This document shows positions 34,884 to 43,521 of a stretch of DNA of 64,000 nucleotides, in pieces. The position numbers and the translations under genes were made by a program. The DNA is from Nocardioides albus (GTDB taxonomy: Bacteria; Actinomycetota; Actinomycetes; Propionibacteriales; Nocardioidaceae). Numbering within the stretch: the first letter of the stretch is position 1; each line of letters opens with the position of its first letter. The DNA lies in NCBI RefSeq assembly GCF_014648255.1, contig NZ_BMQT01000002.1, forward strand, positions 62,001-126,000. Reading direction: 5' to 3'. The notes beneath the pieces are model-generated. The model saw nothing but the letters and a program-made list of their open reading frames with translations. It made no database searches and was not told where the DNA came from.

Positions 34884-36677
34884 CTACTTTGCGTAGAGCG
34901 CGTCAACCTCGTGGCTGAACTCGCGCAGGACCACGTTGCGCTTGAGCTTGAGGCTGGGGGTGAGCTGGCCACCCTCCTCGGTCCAGGAGTCGGGGATGAT
35001 CGCGAACTTGCGGATCGACTCGGCCTTCGAGACGGCCTTGTTGGCGTCGTCGACGGCGCTCTGGATCGCGGCGCGCAGGTCCTCGTCCTCGACGAGGGCC
35101 TCGATGTCGCCGGACTTGCCGTTGGCCTCGGCCCAGGTGGGCAGGGCCTCGGGGTCGATGGTGACGATCGCACCGATGAAGGGCTGACCGTCGCCGACGA
35201 CGATGCACTGGTCGACGAGCACGTGGGCGCGAAGGCGGTCCTCGAGGACGGCCGGGGCGACGTTCTTGCCGCCGGCGGTGACGAGGATCTCCTTCTTGCG
35301 GCCGGTGATCTTCACGAAGCCCTCGTCGTCGACCTCGCCGAGGTCGCCGGAGTGGAACCAGCCCTCCGCGGTCTTGGCCTCGGCGGTCGCCATCGGGTTC
35401 TGCCAGTACTCCTTCAGCACCTGGCCACCCTTGAAGAGCAGCTCACCGTCGTCGGCGACCCGCACCGAGGTGCCGGGCAGCGGCCGTCCGACGGTGCCGA
35501 TCTTGAACGCCTCGGGCAGGTTGACGGTGAGCGCGGCGGTCGTCTCGGTGAGGCCGTAGCCCTCCAGGACGGTGACGCCGATGCCGCGGTAGAAGTGGCC
35601 GAGGCGGTCACCGAGCGGGGCGCCGCCGGAGACGGCGTAGGAGCAGTTGCCGCCGAGCGCGGCCAGCAGCTTGCCGTAGACCAGCTTGGAGAACAGCTTG
35701 TGCTTGGCCGCCAGCAGGAAGGACGCCTTGCCGGTCTCGGTGGCACGGGAGTACTCGATCGCGACCTCGGTGGCCAGGTCGAAGATCTTGCCCTTGCCGT
35801 CGGCGACCGCCTTCTGCGAGGCGGTGTTGTAGACCTTCTCGAACACGCGCGGCACCGCCAGCACGAAGGTCGGCTGGAAGGTGCCGAGGTCGGCGACGAG
35901 GTTCTTGATGTCTGGGGTGTGGCCCAGGCGGGTGCGCGACTTGATGCAGCCGATCTGGATGATCCGCGCGAAGACGTGCGCCAGCGGGAGGAACAGCAGC
36001 GTGCTGCGGCCCTCGAAGGTGAACAGCTCGTCGAGCGAGTCGACGACGACGCCGAGCTCGAACATGAAGTTGCCGTGGGTGAGCACGCAGCCCTTGGGGC
36101 GCCCGGTGGTCCCGGAGGTGTAGATCAGGGTCGCGGTGTCCTCGGGGGTGACCGCGATGCGACGGGCCTCGAGCTGCTCGTCGGTGATGTCGGTGCCGAG
36201 CTTGCCCAGCAGCTCGACCGCGTTGTCGTTGATCGACCAGACGTTGTTGAGCGCGGGGCAGCCGGCGCGGACCTCGCTGATCCGGCTCATGTGCGCGGCG
36301 TCCTCGGCGATGACCGCCACGGTCGCGGAGTCCTGGAGGATCCACTCGATCTGCTCGGCCGAGGAGGTCTCGTAGATCGGCACCGTCGTCGCGCCGGCGA
36401 ACCAGATCGCGTAGTCGATCAGCGTCCATTCGTAGCGCGTCTTCGAGAGCAGAGCGACCCGGTCTCCAGCGCCGACACCCGCCGCGATCAGGCCCTTCGC
36501 GACCGCCGATACCTCGGCGAGGAACTCCGAGGAGGTGACGTCGGCCCAGGAGCCGTCTGCGCCTGGGCGGCTGAGGACGGCCACACCGGGCGCCTCGGCG
36601 GCGTTGCGCACGACGTCGTCGGTCAGGTTGCCGGTGGGGGGAACAACGTACGTCGCGGGCGTGGAGAACTCGCGCAC
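34884..36677 (-). CDS. Long-chain fatty acid-CoA ligase (FadD15-type AMP-binding enzyme)
   Basis: 597 residues from the GTG at 36677, which has GGAGG 6 nt upstream; longer in-frame starts are not needed. Motifs: ATLIYTSGTTGRPKGC (P-loop, about 190), GYGLTETT, GWFHSGDLGEVDDEGF and the C-terminal hinge GRKKEILVTAGGKNVAP. Activates fatty acids to acyl-CoA. It sits where fadD15 (Rv2187) lies in M. tuberculosis and is divergent from the SRPBCC-ArsA unit. Confidence 0.93.
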   Translation of the reverse strand: MREFSTPATYVVPPTGNLTDDVVRNAAEAPGVAVLSRPGADGSWADVTSSEFLAEVSAVAKGLIAAGVGAGDRVALLSKTRYEWTLIDYAIWFAGATTVPIYETSSAEQIEWILQDSATVAVIAEDAAHMSRISEVRAGCPALNNVWSINDNAVELLGKLGTDITDEQLEARRIAVTPEDTATLIYTSGTTGRPKGCVLTHGNFMFELGVVVDSLDELFTFEGRSTLLFLPLAHVFARIIQIGCIKSRTRLGHTPDIKNLVADLGTFQPTFVLAVPRVFEKVYNTASQKAVADGKGKIFDLATEVAIEYSRATETGKASFLLAAKHKLFSKLVYGKLLAALGGNCSYAVSGGAPLGDRLGHFYRGIGVTVLEGYGLTETTAALTVNLPEAFKIGTVGRPLPGTSVRVADDGELLFKGGQVLKEYWQNPMATAEAKTAEGWFHSGDLGEVDDEGFVKITGRKKEILVTAGGKNVAPAVLEDRLRAHVLVDQCIVVGDGQPFIGAIVTIDPEALPTWAEANGKSGDIEALVEDEDLRAAIQSAVDDANKAVSKAESIRKFAIIPDSWTEEGGQLTPSLKLKRNVVLREFSHEVDALYAK

Positions 36678-36809
36678 TAGGGCCTCCGCATACTGATGGT
36701 AGGTGGGTACGAACCGGAGGTTACCCCCGTCACAGCCCGACCATTTCACCGGGATGCTATCCGGTACGCTCCATGGCACCTAGCAAGTCAGGGAGTGAGG
36801 ACACCACCG

Positions 36810-37247
36810 ATGGCCGATCAGACCACCTCGACGATCGTGATCGAGGCCGCGCCCTCGGACGTGATGGCGGTGATCGCAGACTTCAAGTCGTACCCGGCCT
36901 GGGCCAAAGGCATGCAGGAGGTCACCGTCGTCGAGACCGGCGTCGACGGGCGGGCCGAACAGGTCCGGTTCGTGCTCGACGTCGCGCCGATCAAGGACGA
37001 ATACACCCTGGCGTACGACTGGGACGGCGACCGCCAGGTGACCTGGTCGCTGGTGAAGGGCAATCTGCTGCGGTCGATGGACGGTGCCTACGTGCTGCGG
37101 GACCTCGGTGGTCGCACCGAGGTCACCTACCGGCTCGCGCTCGACCTGAGCATCCCGCTGATCGGCATGCTCAAGCGCAAGGGCGAGAAGGTGCTGATCG
37201 ACACCGCCCTGCGTGGCCTCAAGCAGAGGGTTGAGAAGCCCGCGTGA
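36810..37247 (+). CDS. SRPBCC (START-like) family protein
   Basis: 145 residues. ATG 36810 is preferred over upstream in-frame starts because GTGAGGAC lies just before it and the family begins MADQTTSTIVIEA. The hydrophobic-ligand-cavity fold is suggested by FKSYPAWAKGMQEVTVVE and VTYRLALDLSIPLIGMLK. It overlaps the ArsA-like gene (GTGA). The order SRPBCC-ArsA-Rv2183c-PlsC is conserved in actinobacteria (Rv2185c-Rv2182c), pointing to a lipid-related task next to fadD15 (inference). Confidence 0.85.
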   Translation: MADQTTSTIVIEAAPSDVMAVIADFKSYPAWAKGMQEVTVVETGVDGRAEQVRFVLDVAPIKDEYTLAYDWDGDRQVTWSLVKGNLLRSMDGAYVLRDLGGRTEVTYRLALDLSIPLIGMLKRKGEKVLIDTALRGLKQRVEKPA

Positions 37248-38470
37248 GGATCCTCCTCTTCACCGGCAAGGGCGGCGTCGGCAAGTCGACCGTCTCGGCC
37301 GGCACTGCAGCGATGTCCGCAGCCCACGGCCTGCGCACCCTGGTCCTCTCGACCGATGCCGCACATTCCCTGGCTGACGCATTCGGCCTCTCGAACGGTC
37401 GCAGCGAGGGCGTACTCGGCTCGGAGCCCGTCCAGGTCACCGAGCACCTCTACGTCCAGCACGTCGACACCCAGCGCCGCTTCGAGCAGTCCTGGGCGGA
37501 GGTGCAGGGCTACCTGCTGAGCGTGCTCGACACCATCGGGGTCGACCGGATCGCTGCCGAGGAGCTGACCATCCTCCCCGGCGCGGAAGAGGTCTTCGCG
37601 CTCCTGGAGCTGCGCCGGATGGCGCTCTCGGGGGAGTGGGACACGATCGTGGTCGACTGCGCCCCGACCGCCGAGACGCTGCGGCTGCTCGCGCTCCCCG
37701 AGGCGCTGGGCTGGTACCTCGAGCGCATCCTTCCGGTACAGCGCAAGATGGTGAAGGCGCTCAAGCCGGTGCTGACCAAGGCTGCGGGGGTGCCGATGCC
37801 CGGGGACTCCGTCTTCGACGCCCTGGTCCGGCTCCACGACGAGCTCGCCGAGGTCCGCGTCCTGCTGTCGGGCCCCGAGGCGTCCGTACGCATCGTGCTG
37901 ACCCCCGAGCGGGTCGTGCTCGCCGAGGCGCGACGGTCCTGGACGACGCTCTCCCTCTACGGCTACCGCGTCGACGGTGTCGTCGCCAACCGGATCTTCC
38001 CGGCCGGCGGCTCCGACGACTGGCGCGCGGGCTGGGTCAAGGCCCAGGACGACGTGCTCGCCGACGTCGAGGCCTCCTTCGACGGGCTGCCCGTCTGGCG
38101 CTCGTCCTACCGGCCCACCGAGCCGGTCGGGGTCGAGGATCTGCGTGAGGTCGCCGAGGCGGCGTACGCCGGGTCCGGACGTTTCGACCCGCTCGCTGTC
38201 CCCGAGAGCGCGGCTCCGTTCCGCACCGAGACCGACGGCGCGACGACGGTGGTCCATCTGGCGCTGCCCGGGCTGGCCCAGTGGGTCGGACGCGAGCAGG
38301 TGCAGCTGGGCCGCAACGGCGCCGACCTGGCGATCACCGTGGGCGCCTACCGGCGTCTGCTGACCTTGCCCGCCGCACTCGCCCGCATGGACGTCAGCGG
38401 GGCGCGGGTCGAAGGCGGAGAACTCCGGGTAACGTTTTCTCGCCAGACGACGAACACCGAGAGCGAGTAG
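37244..38470 (+). CDS. ArsA/Get3-family ATPase
   Basis: 408 residues with a single ATPase domain. The deviant Walker A GKGGVGKST is at 7-15, LSTDAAHSLADAF at about 37-49, and switch motif VVDCAPTAETLRLL near 132. No arsenic genes are nearby and the arsenite-binding cysteines of ArsA are not evident, so a Get3-like or lipid-related role is more plausible than arsenite export. A C-terminal alpha-crystallin-like segment (about 320-405) is suggested by the pattern of beta strands. Confidence 0.85.
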   Translation: MRILLFTGKGGVGKSTVSAGTAAMSAAHGLRTLVLSTDAAHSLADAFGLSNGRSEGVLGSEPVQVTEHLYVQHVDTQRRFEQSWAEVQGYLLSVLDTIGVDRIAAEELTILPGAEEVFALLELRRMALSGEWDTIVVDCAPTAETLRLLALPEALGWYLERILPVQRKMVKALKPVLTKAAGVPMPGDSVFDALVRLHDELAEVRVLLSGPEASVRIVLTPERVVLAEARRSWTTLSLYGYRVDGVVANRIFPAGGSDDWRAGWVKAQDDVLADVEASFDGLPVWRSSYRPTEPVGVEDLREVAEAAYAGSGRFDPLAVPESAAPFRTETDGATTVVHLALPGLAQWVGREQVQLGRNGADLAITVGAYRRLLTLPAALARMDVSGARVEGGELRVTFSRQTTNTESE

Positions 38471-38476
38471 TGTCGC

Positions 38477-38902
38477 GTGAGCGAGCAGCAGCACCGCCAC
38501 GAGTGGGCCGACGAGCCGTTGGGGTCGACCGCCGAGGAGCTCGGCCGGCTGATGGAGGCGATCGGGGAGTGGGCCAAGGACTCCCGGTTCGCCCACTTTG
38601 CCGAGTCCTTCGGGGAGCATCTCGACACGGGAGCGCCGGAGTGTGCCTACTGCCCGCTGTGCCGTACCGTTCATGTCCTCCGGGAGTCGAGCCCGGAGGT
38701 CAAGTTGCATCTGGCCAGCGCTGCCGCATCGTTGATGCAGGCCGCGGCCACGGTGCTCAACGCGGCCACGAGTCCGGGTGCTGGCCCTAGTGAAGACGAG
38801 GATGCTCACAGTGATGGCGTGCGGGCTGAGGAAGACGCGACCCGGGACCGGGCGCAGCGCTCGGAGAGGGTCGACCGGATCGATCTCGACGGCTGGAGCT
38901 GA
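38477..38902 (+). CDS. Conserved actinobacterial protein (Rv2183c-like)
   Basis: 141 residues, soluble. A helical N-terminal half precedes CAYCPLCRTVHVLRE (CxxCxxC near residue 56-62), and the C-terminal third is acidic and low-complexity. It is placed between the ArsA-like ATPase and ROK kinases. Function unknown; the cysteine cluster may bind zinc. Confidence 0.7.
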   Translation: MSEQQHRHEWADEPLGSTAEELGRLMEAIGEWAKDSRFAHFAESFGEHLDTGAPECAYCPLCRTVHVLRESSPEVKLHLASAAASLMQAAATVLNAATSPGAGPSEDEDAHSDGVRAEEDATRDRAQRSERVDRIDLDGWS

Positions 38903-38905
38903 GGC

Positions 38906-39859
38906 ATGACGACGAAGAAGAAGCTCGCCTGCGGCGTCGACGTCGGGGGCACCAAGATCCTCGGTGGCGTCGTCGACCACCATGGCAACATCATCGAGGA
39001 CCACCGCGTCGAGTCGCCGGCGAAGAGCCCGGAGGCCATCGAGGCCGCGATCATCGAGGTGGTCCTGGAGCTCAAGACCCGCCACCCGATCGAGTGCGTC
39101 GGCATCGGCGCGGCCGGCTACATCGACAAGGACCGTTCGACGGTCATGTTCGCGCCCAACATCGCCTGGCGCGACGTACCGCTCAAGGAGCGCCTGGAGA
39201 AGGTTCTCGAGCTGCCGGTCGTGATCGAGAACGACGCCAACGCGGCCGCGTGGGGCGAGTTCGAGTACGGCGCGGGTGCCGAGGTCGACAACATGATGCT
39301 CGTGACCGTCGGCACCGGAGTCGGCGGCGGTCTGGTGCTCGAGGGCGAGCTCTACCGCGGCGCCTTCGGCGTCGGTGCCGAGATCGGCCACATGCGGGTC
39401 GTGCCCAACGGACACCTGTGCGGTTGCGGCAACCGTGGCTGCTGGGAGCAGTACGCCTCAGGGTCGGCCCTGGTGCGCAACGTCCGTTCGGCGGCGCGTG
39501 GCGGCTCGCTGCTGGCACGCGAGGTCCTGGACCGCGCCGAGGGTGACCTCGACAAGATCAAGGGGCCGCTGATCACCGCGGCGGCTCGTGACGGCGACGC
39601 CTTCGCGATCGAGGCGCTGACCGACCTCGGCATCTGGCTCGGCGAGGGGATCGCCTCGATCGCCGCCGTGCTGGACCCGGCCGTGGTGGCCATCGGCGGG
39701 GGCGTGGCAGACGCCGACGACCTGCTGCTCGGACCGGCCCGCCGGGCCTTCGAGGCGCAGCTGACCGGCCGCGGGCACCGGCCGATGCTCGACATCCGCA
39801 AGGCGACGCTGGGCAACGACGCCGGGCTGATCGGTGCCGCCGACCTGGCCCGCAAGTGA
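38906..39859 (+). CDS. ROK-family glucokinase, first of a tandem pair
   Basis: 317 residues. N-terminal phosphate loop CGVDVGGTKILGG, catalytic VIENDANAAAWGE with Asp, and the ROK zinc motif GHLCGCGNRGCWEQY (about 165-182) are complete. Phosphorylates glucose or related sugars. It follows the Rv2183c-like gene by 3 bp and overlaps the second ROK gene (GTGA), so the two are co-expressed. Confidence 0.9.
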   Translation: MTTKKKLACGVDVGGTKILGGVVDHHGNIIEDHRVESPAKSPEAIEAAIIEVVLELKTRHPIECVGIGAAGYIDKDRSTVMFAPNIAWRDVPLKERLEKVLELPVVIENDANAAAWGEFEYGAGAEVDNMMLVTVGTGVGGGLVLEGELYRGAFGVGAEIGHMRVVPNGHLCGCGNRGCWEQYASGSALVRNVRSAARGGSLLAREVLDRAEGDLDKIKGPLITAAARDGDAFAIEALTDLGIWLGEGIASIAAVLDPAVVAIGGGVADADDLLLGPARRAFEAQLTGRGHRPMLDIRKATLGNDAGLIGAADLARK

Positions 39860-40833
39860 GGGAGAGCGCGCCTGTCCACGTCGGGGTGGACATCGGCGGC
39901 ACCAAGGTGCTCGCGGCGGAGGTCTCGCCGGCAGGTGAGGTGCTCCGCACCGCTCACCGCAGCACCCCGGGGCGCCGGGTCGAGCTCGAGCTCGTCGAGG
40001 ACGCCCTGACAGAGGCGGTCACCGAGGTGGCCGCGGGGCGGCCCGTCGCCGGAGTCGGGCTGGCCGCGGCCGGGTTCGTCGACGCTGCCGGGGAACGGGT
40101 CATGTTCGCCCCCCACCTGCCCTGGCGGGGCGAGCCGACCCTGTCTCGGCTCTCCGAGCGCTGGGGCACTCGGGTGGCGCTCGACAACGACGCCAACTGC
40201 GCTGCCCTGGCCGAGCTGGAGCTGGGTGCGGCCCGTGGCGTCGACTCGGCCCTGCTGATCACCCTCGGCACCGGCATCGGCGGCGCAGTCGTCATGGGCG
40301 GCCGGGTCGTCCGGGGTCGCAACGGCATGGCCGGGGAGTTCGGCCACATGCAGGTCGTGCCCGGCGGGCTGCCGTGCGAGTGCGGTCTCACCGGCTGCTG
40401 GGAGCAGTACTCCTCCGGCAACGCGCTGGTCGCCTTCGTGCGCGCCCGCGTGGAGACCGAAGAGTACGCCGGCTGCGCGCTCGACGAGCTGGCGGCGGGC
40501 GACCCGCTCAAGATCACCGGCCCGGCGGTCACTGCTGCCGCGGCCCGTGGCGATGCGCTCGCGCTCGCGGCGTACGAGGCGGTGGGCTCGTGGCTGGGCG
40601 TCGGGATGGCCGGTCTGGTCGCCGCCTACGACCCCGAGTTGCTCGTCGTCGGTGGGGGAGTGTCCACCGCCGGCGACCTGCTCCTGGGTCCCGCTCGGAC
40701 GGCGCTGGAGGGCTCGCTCGTCGGGCGCCACCATCGCGAGGTGCCGCGGATCGTCACGACGGCCTTCGGTGCGGAGGCGGGCGTCGTGGGTGCGAGCATC
40801 CTGGCTCGCCGGCTCACCTCGAGCGTGCGCTAG
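39856..40833 (+). CDS. ROK-family sugar kinase, second of a tandem pair
   Basis: 325 residues, clearly paralogous to the preceding gene: VGVDIGGTKVLAAEV, ALDNDANCAALAE and LPCECGLTGCWEQYSSG are in matching positions. Identity between the two is moderate, so the duplication is old. It may differ in sugar or phosphate donor. The 3' end overlaps the convergent membrane-protein gene by 4 nt (CTAG). Confidence 0.9.
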   Translation: MRESAPVHVGVDIGGTKVLAAEVSPAGEVLRTAHRSTPGRRVELELVEDALTEAVTEVAAGRPVAGVGLAAAGFVDAAGERVMFAPHLPWRGEPTLSRLSERWGTRVALDNDANCAALAELELGAARGVDSALLITLGTGIGGAVVMGGRVVRGRNGMAGEFGHMQVVPGGLPCECGLTGCWEQYSSGNALVAFVRARVETEEYAGCALDELAAGDPLKITGPAVTAAAARGDALALAAYEAVGSWLGVGMAGLVAAYDPELLVVGGGVSTAGDLLLGPARTALEGSLVGRHHREVPRIVTTAFGAEAGVVGASILARRLTSSVR

Positions 40834-41318
40834 ACGCGGGCGCCGTCGTCCCAGGGATCGCGGGGTTCGGACGGCATCGTCGCCAGCAGGTAGACGAACC
40901 CGGCCAGGAAGGCGGCGACCAGGCCGCCGATGACCCAGCTGCTGAAGTGGCGGTCGATGATCTGGGTGACCACGATCAGGACCAGCACGGCGACAGGTGC
41001 GCCGAGCACGCCGATCCAGGCGAGCAGGCGTGCCGGGGTCGGCTTCGGCAGCGGTGGCGGGGGCGGGGGGACGTACCCCTCGTCGTCGTCGCGCCACATG
41101 TCGTCGTGGGGTTCCGGCTCCTCGACCGACTCGACGATGTCGATCTTCTTCTCGAAGAGGCCACGGGAGACGGGCTCCTCGATGGCCGGGCGGTCGCCGT
41201 AGTTCTCGACGATCTGGCGCCAGGCCTCGTCGTCGTCCGACGGCTGGCCCTCCGAGGGCACGGAGGGGTCGTCGGGGGCCCCGGTCGCGTCCTCGGGCCG
41301 GTCGTCTCGGTCACTCAC
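40830..41318 (-). CDS. Acidic actinobacterial membrane protein, unknown function
   Basis: 162 residues: an acidic N-terminal half (about 1-95) ending in a proline run and two membrane helices (about 98-118 and 125-147). I know similar proteins only as hypothetical. It lies between convergent ROK kinase and divergent plsC. Confidence 0.7.
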   Translation of the reverse strand: MSDRDDRPEDATGAPDDPSVPSEGQPSDDDEAWRQIVENYGDRPAIEEPVSRGLFEKKIDIVESVEEPEPHDDMWRDDDEGYVPPPPPPLPKPTPARLLAWIGVLGAPVAVLVLIVVTQIIDRHFSSWVIGGLVAAFLAGFVYLLATMPSEPRDPWDDGARV

Positions 41319-41416
41319 TCCTCCAGCCTAGCCGGATCCCATGACAGGGCGCGGGAGTAGAAGTACCTGTCTCGTTATAGGCTCATCGGTCGAAGGCAAT
41401 AAGGGAAGGCGATGGG

Positions 41417-42169
41417 GTGTCGACGAAGCTCTTCTACTCGTTCTTGAAGTGGGTGGCGATCGGGCCTCTCCTACGGGCGGTTTTCCGTCCGTCCTATGAG
41501 GGCACGGAGAACATCCCGCGCAAGGGCCCGGCGATCATGGCGAGCAACCACCTCTCCTACGCCGACTGGCTCTTCATGCCGCTCGGGATGAAGCGGATGG
41601 TGCGTTTCGTCGCCAAGGCGGAGTACTTCACCGGAACGGGTCCCAAGGGCTTCCTGCAGCGGGTCTTCTTCTCGGGCACCGGTAACGTGCCGATCGACCG
41701 CTCCGGCGCCACCGCCGCCGAGGGGGCGCTCATCGCCGCCAAGCGAGTGCTGGCCGAGGGCGAGCTCTTCGGGATCTACCCCGAGGGCACCCGCTCCCAC
41801 GACGGCAAGCTCTACCGGGGACGCACCGGCATCGCCAGGCTGGCTCTGGACACAGGTGCTCCGGTGATCCCGGTCGCCGTGATCGGCACCGATGTGATCG
41901 CGCCGCCGGGCAAGAAGTTCGGCAAGCTCGTGCATCCGCGGGTCGTCTTCGGTGAGCCGCTGGACTTCTCCCGCTACGAGGGCATGGCCAACGACCGCTA
42001 CATCCTGCGCGCGATCACCGACGAGATCGTCTACGAGATCCTGAAGCTCTCCGGCCAGGAGTACATCGACATGTACGCGACCGAGGCGAAGAAGCTCGCC
42101 GACGGCGAGAAGCCCGCGAAGAAGTCCGCCGGGCCCACCAAGACTGGGCCTACGAAGGATGTAGCCTGA
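41417..42169 (+). CDS. plsC: 1-acyl-sn-glycerol-3-phosphate acyltransferase
   Basis: 250 residues. Block I NHLSYAD (H-x4-D), block III EGTRSHDGKLYRGRTG and block IV PVIPVAV are present. Makes phosphatidic acid at the membrane. GTG start with AGGGAAGG upstream and TATAGG near 41380 as likely -10. The lysine-rich tail after about 225 is unusual and may be a flexible membrane-binding end. Position equals Rv2182c. Confidence 0.92.
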   Translation: MSTKLFYSFLKWVAIGPLLRAVFRPSYEGTENIPRKGPAIMASNHLSYADWLFMPLGMKRMVRFVAKAEYFTGTGPKGFLQRVFFSGTGNVPIDRSGATAAEGALIAAKRVLAEGELFGIYPEGTRSHDGKLYRGRTGIARLALDTGAPVIPVAVIGTDVIAPPGKKFGKLVHPRVVFGEPLDFSRYEGMANDRYILRAITDEIVYEILKLSGQEYIDMYATEAKKLADGEKPAKKSAGPTKTGPTKDVA

Positions 42170-42663
42170 CCATCCACTCGTCCCACCCGTTCCCGACGCC
42201 GGAGGATCCCGTACGCCGGTGGCGCGGGCGTCTGGGCGGGCGGGTGTCGCTGTGGACCTCCGGCTCTGCCGGTTCCTGGGCCGGGCTCACGGTCTCCTCG
42301 CTGATGATGGCCAACGGGTCGCCGGGCGCCGTGCTAGGGCTGCTCGATCCGGACTCGGACCTGCGCGACGAGCTCGAGGAGACGGGCGTCGGGGTCGTGT
42401 CGTTGCTCCACTGGCGTCACCGCGACCTCGCCGAGGCGTTCGGCGGCACCGCTCCCGCGCCCGGTGGCGCGTTCCGATCGGGGACCTGGGTCGAGACCGA
42501 GTTCGGCCGCCGTCTCGCCGACGCCCCGACCTGGGCAGGTGTCCGGCTGACGTCACTGACGGAAATCGGCTGGTCTGTGCTGGCGACGTGCGAGATCGTG
42601 TCGCTCGAGGTCGGTGACGACTCCGACCCGCTGGTCCACCGGCACGGAAGGTATGAACGATGA
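42166..42663 (+). CDS. Flavin reductase-like domain protein (FMN-binding split barrel)
   Basis: 165 residues if translation begins at CTG 42166, overlapping the plsC stop as CTGA with AAGGA 6-7 nt upstream. That start gives TIHSSHPFPTPEDPVRRWRG, the usual N-terminus of actinobacterial members. The first conventional start in frame is GTG 42244, which would remove the first strand. Core motifs GRVSLWTSGSAGSWAGLTVSS and a typical end are intact. Likely reduces FMN/FAD or binds FMN. Coupled to the NAT gene by ATGA. Confidence 0.75.
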   Translation: MTIHSSHPFPTPEDPVRRWRGRLGGRVSLWTSGSAGSWAGLTVSSLMMANGSPGAVLGLLDPDSDLRDELEETGVGVVSLLHWRHRDLAEAFGGTAPAPGGAFRSGTWVETEFGRRLADAPTWAGVRLTSLTEIGWSVLATCEIVSLEVGDDSDPLVHRHGRYER

Positions 42664-43505
42664 TCGAGGGCTACCTGCGTCGGCTCGGCATCGAAGGACG
42701 GCCAGAGGCGACGTACGAGACGCTCGTCGATCTTCATCATCGTCATCTCGACACGCTTCCCTACGACAATCTCTCGATCATGCTCGCGGCCATCGGGGCC
42801 GTAGGGGCGCCGGATCCGGTGGACCCCGAGGTGACGCTGGCGCGGGTCGCGGCCGGGGGTAACGCGGGCTACTGCTTTCACAACAACGGCATCTTCTCGC
42901 TGGTGCTGGAGGAGCTGGGTTTCGAGGTCGTACGCCGCCTCGGCCAGATGCTCGAGGCGACCGGTCCCTCGGGGACCTTGGACCATCTGGCGATCGAGGT
43001 CCGTGGGCTGCCGACCTCGTCGAACCCGGAGGGCCGGTGGGCTGCCGACGTGGGCTACGGGGACGGCTTCCGCGAGCCGTTGCCGCTGGTCGACGGGCAT
43101 TTCCGGCAGTCCGGCTTCGTCTACCGACTGGCGCGAGTGGGGGAGTTGGGGTGGACGTTCCACCATGACCCGCACGGCTCGTTCAACGGCTCGTTCGTCC
43201 GTGGACCGGTGGCCCAGGAGGACATCGAGGCATCGCACCTACGCCTCTCCACTCCGCCTGATGGCGCCTTCACCCGCAAGCTCGTCGTGCAGCGGCGCGA
43301 CGCGTCCGGAGCCGAGACCGTCCGCTCCATCCGGCACCTGCGCAGCGGCAGCGGGGCCTTCGAGCGGGAGCTGCGCGACTTCGAGCAGTGGCGTACCGCT
43401 CTCGCCGGGATCGGGTTGTCCTTCCTCGGTGTCGAGGACGATGCGCTGCGCGAGCTCCACAAGCGACAGGCCGCCGAGTACGACGAGTGGCTGCTGACGC
43501 GGTAG
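42660..43505 (+). CDS. Arylamine N-acetyltransferase
   Basis: 281 residues. The Cys-His-Asp triad is visible as Cys72 (GYCFHNN), His109 (LDHLAIEV) and Asp130 (AADVGYGD). The common RGGYC is GNAGYC here, a small deviation. Transfers acetyl from acetyl-CoA to arylamines or hydrazines. ATGA overlap with the flavin reductase gene suggests a small detoxification unit (inference). Confidence 0.92.
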   Translation: MIEGYLRRLGIEGRPEATYETLVDLHHRHLDTLPYDNLSIMLAAIGAVGAPDPVDPEVTLARVAAGGNAGYCFHNNGIFSLVLEELGFEVVRRLGQMLEATGPSGTLDHLAIEVRGLPTSSNPEGRWAADVGYGDGFREPLPLVDGHFRQSGFVYRLARVGELGWTFHHDPHGSFNGSFVRGPVAQEDIEASHLRLSTPPDGAFTRKLVVQRRDASGAETVRSIRHLRSGSGAFERELRDFEQWRTALAGIGLSFLGVEDDALRELHKRQAAEYDEWLLTR

Positions 43506-43521
43506 CCCGCGACGTGCTGAG

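Noticed and set aside
34710-36680. Long plus-strand frame opposite the fadD-type gene
   Set aside because: Gly/Val/Asp/Leu-rich shadow translation; the minus strand carries all AMP-binding motifs.
36696-36809. Longer N-terminus for the SRPBCC protein
   Set aside because: It would cover the divergent promoter region of the fadD-type gene, and ATG 36810 has a good ribosome site.
37127-39415. 762-codon minus-strand frame opposite the ArsA-like and ROK genes
   Set aside because: It crosses four well-supported plus-strand genes and has no motif.
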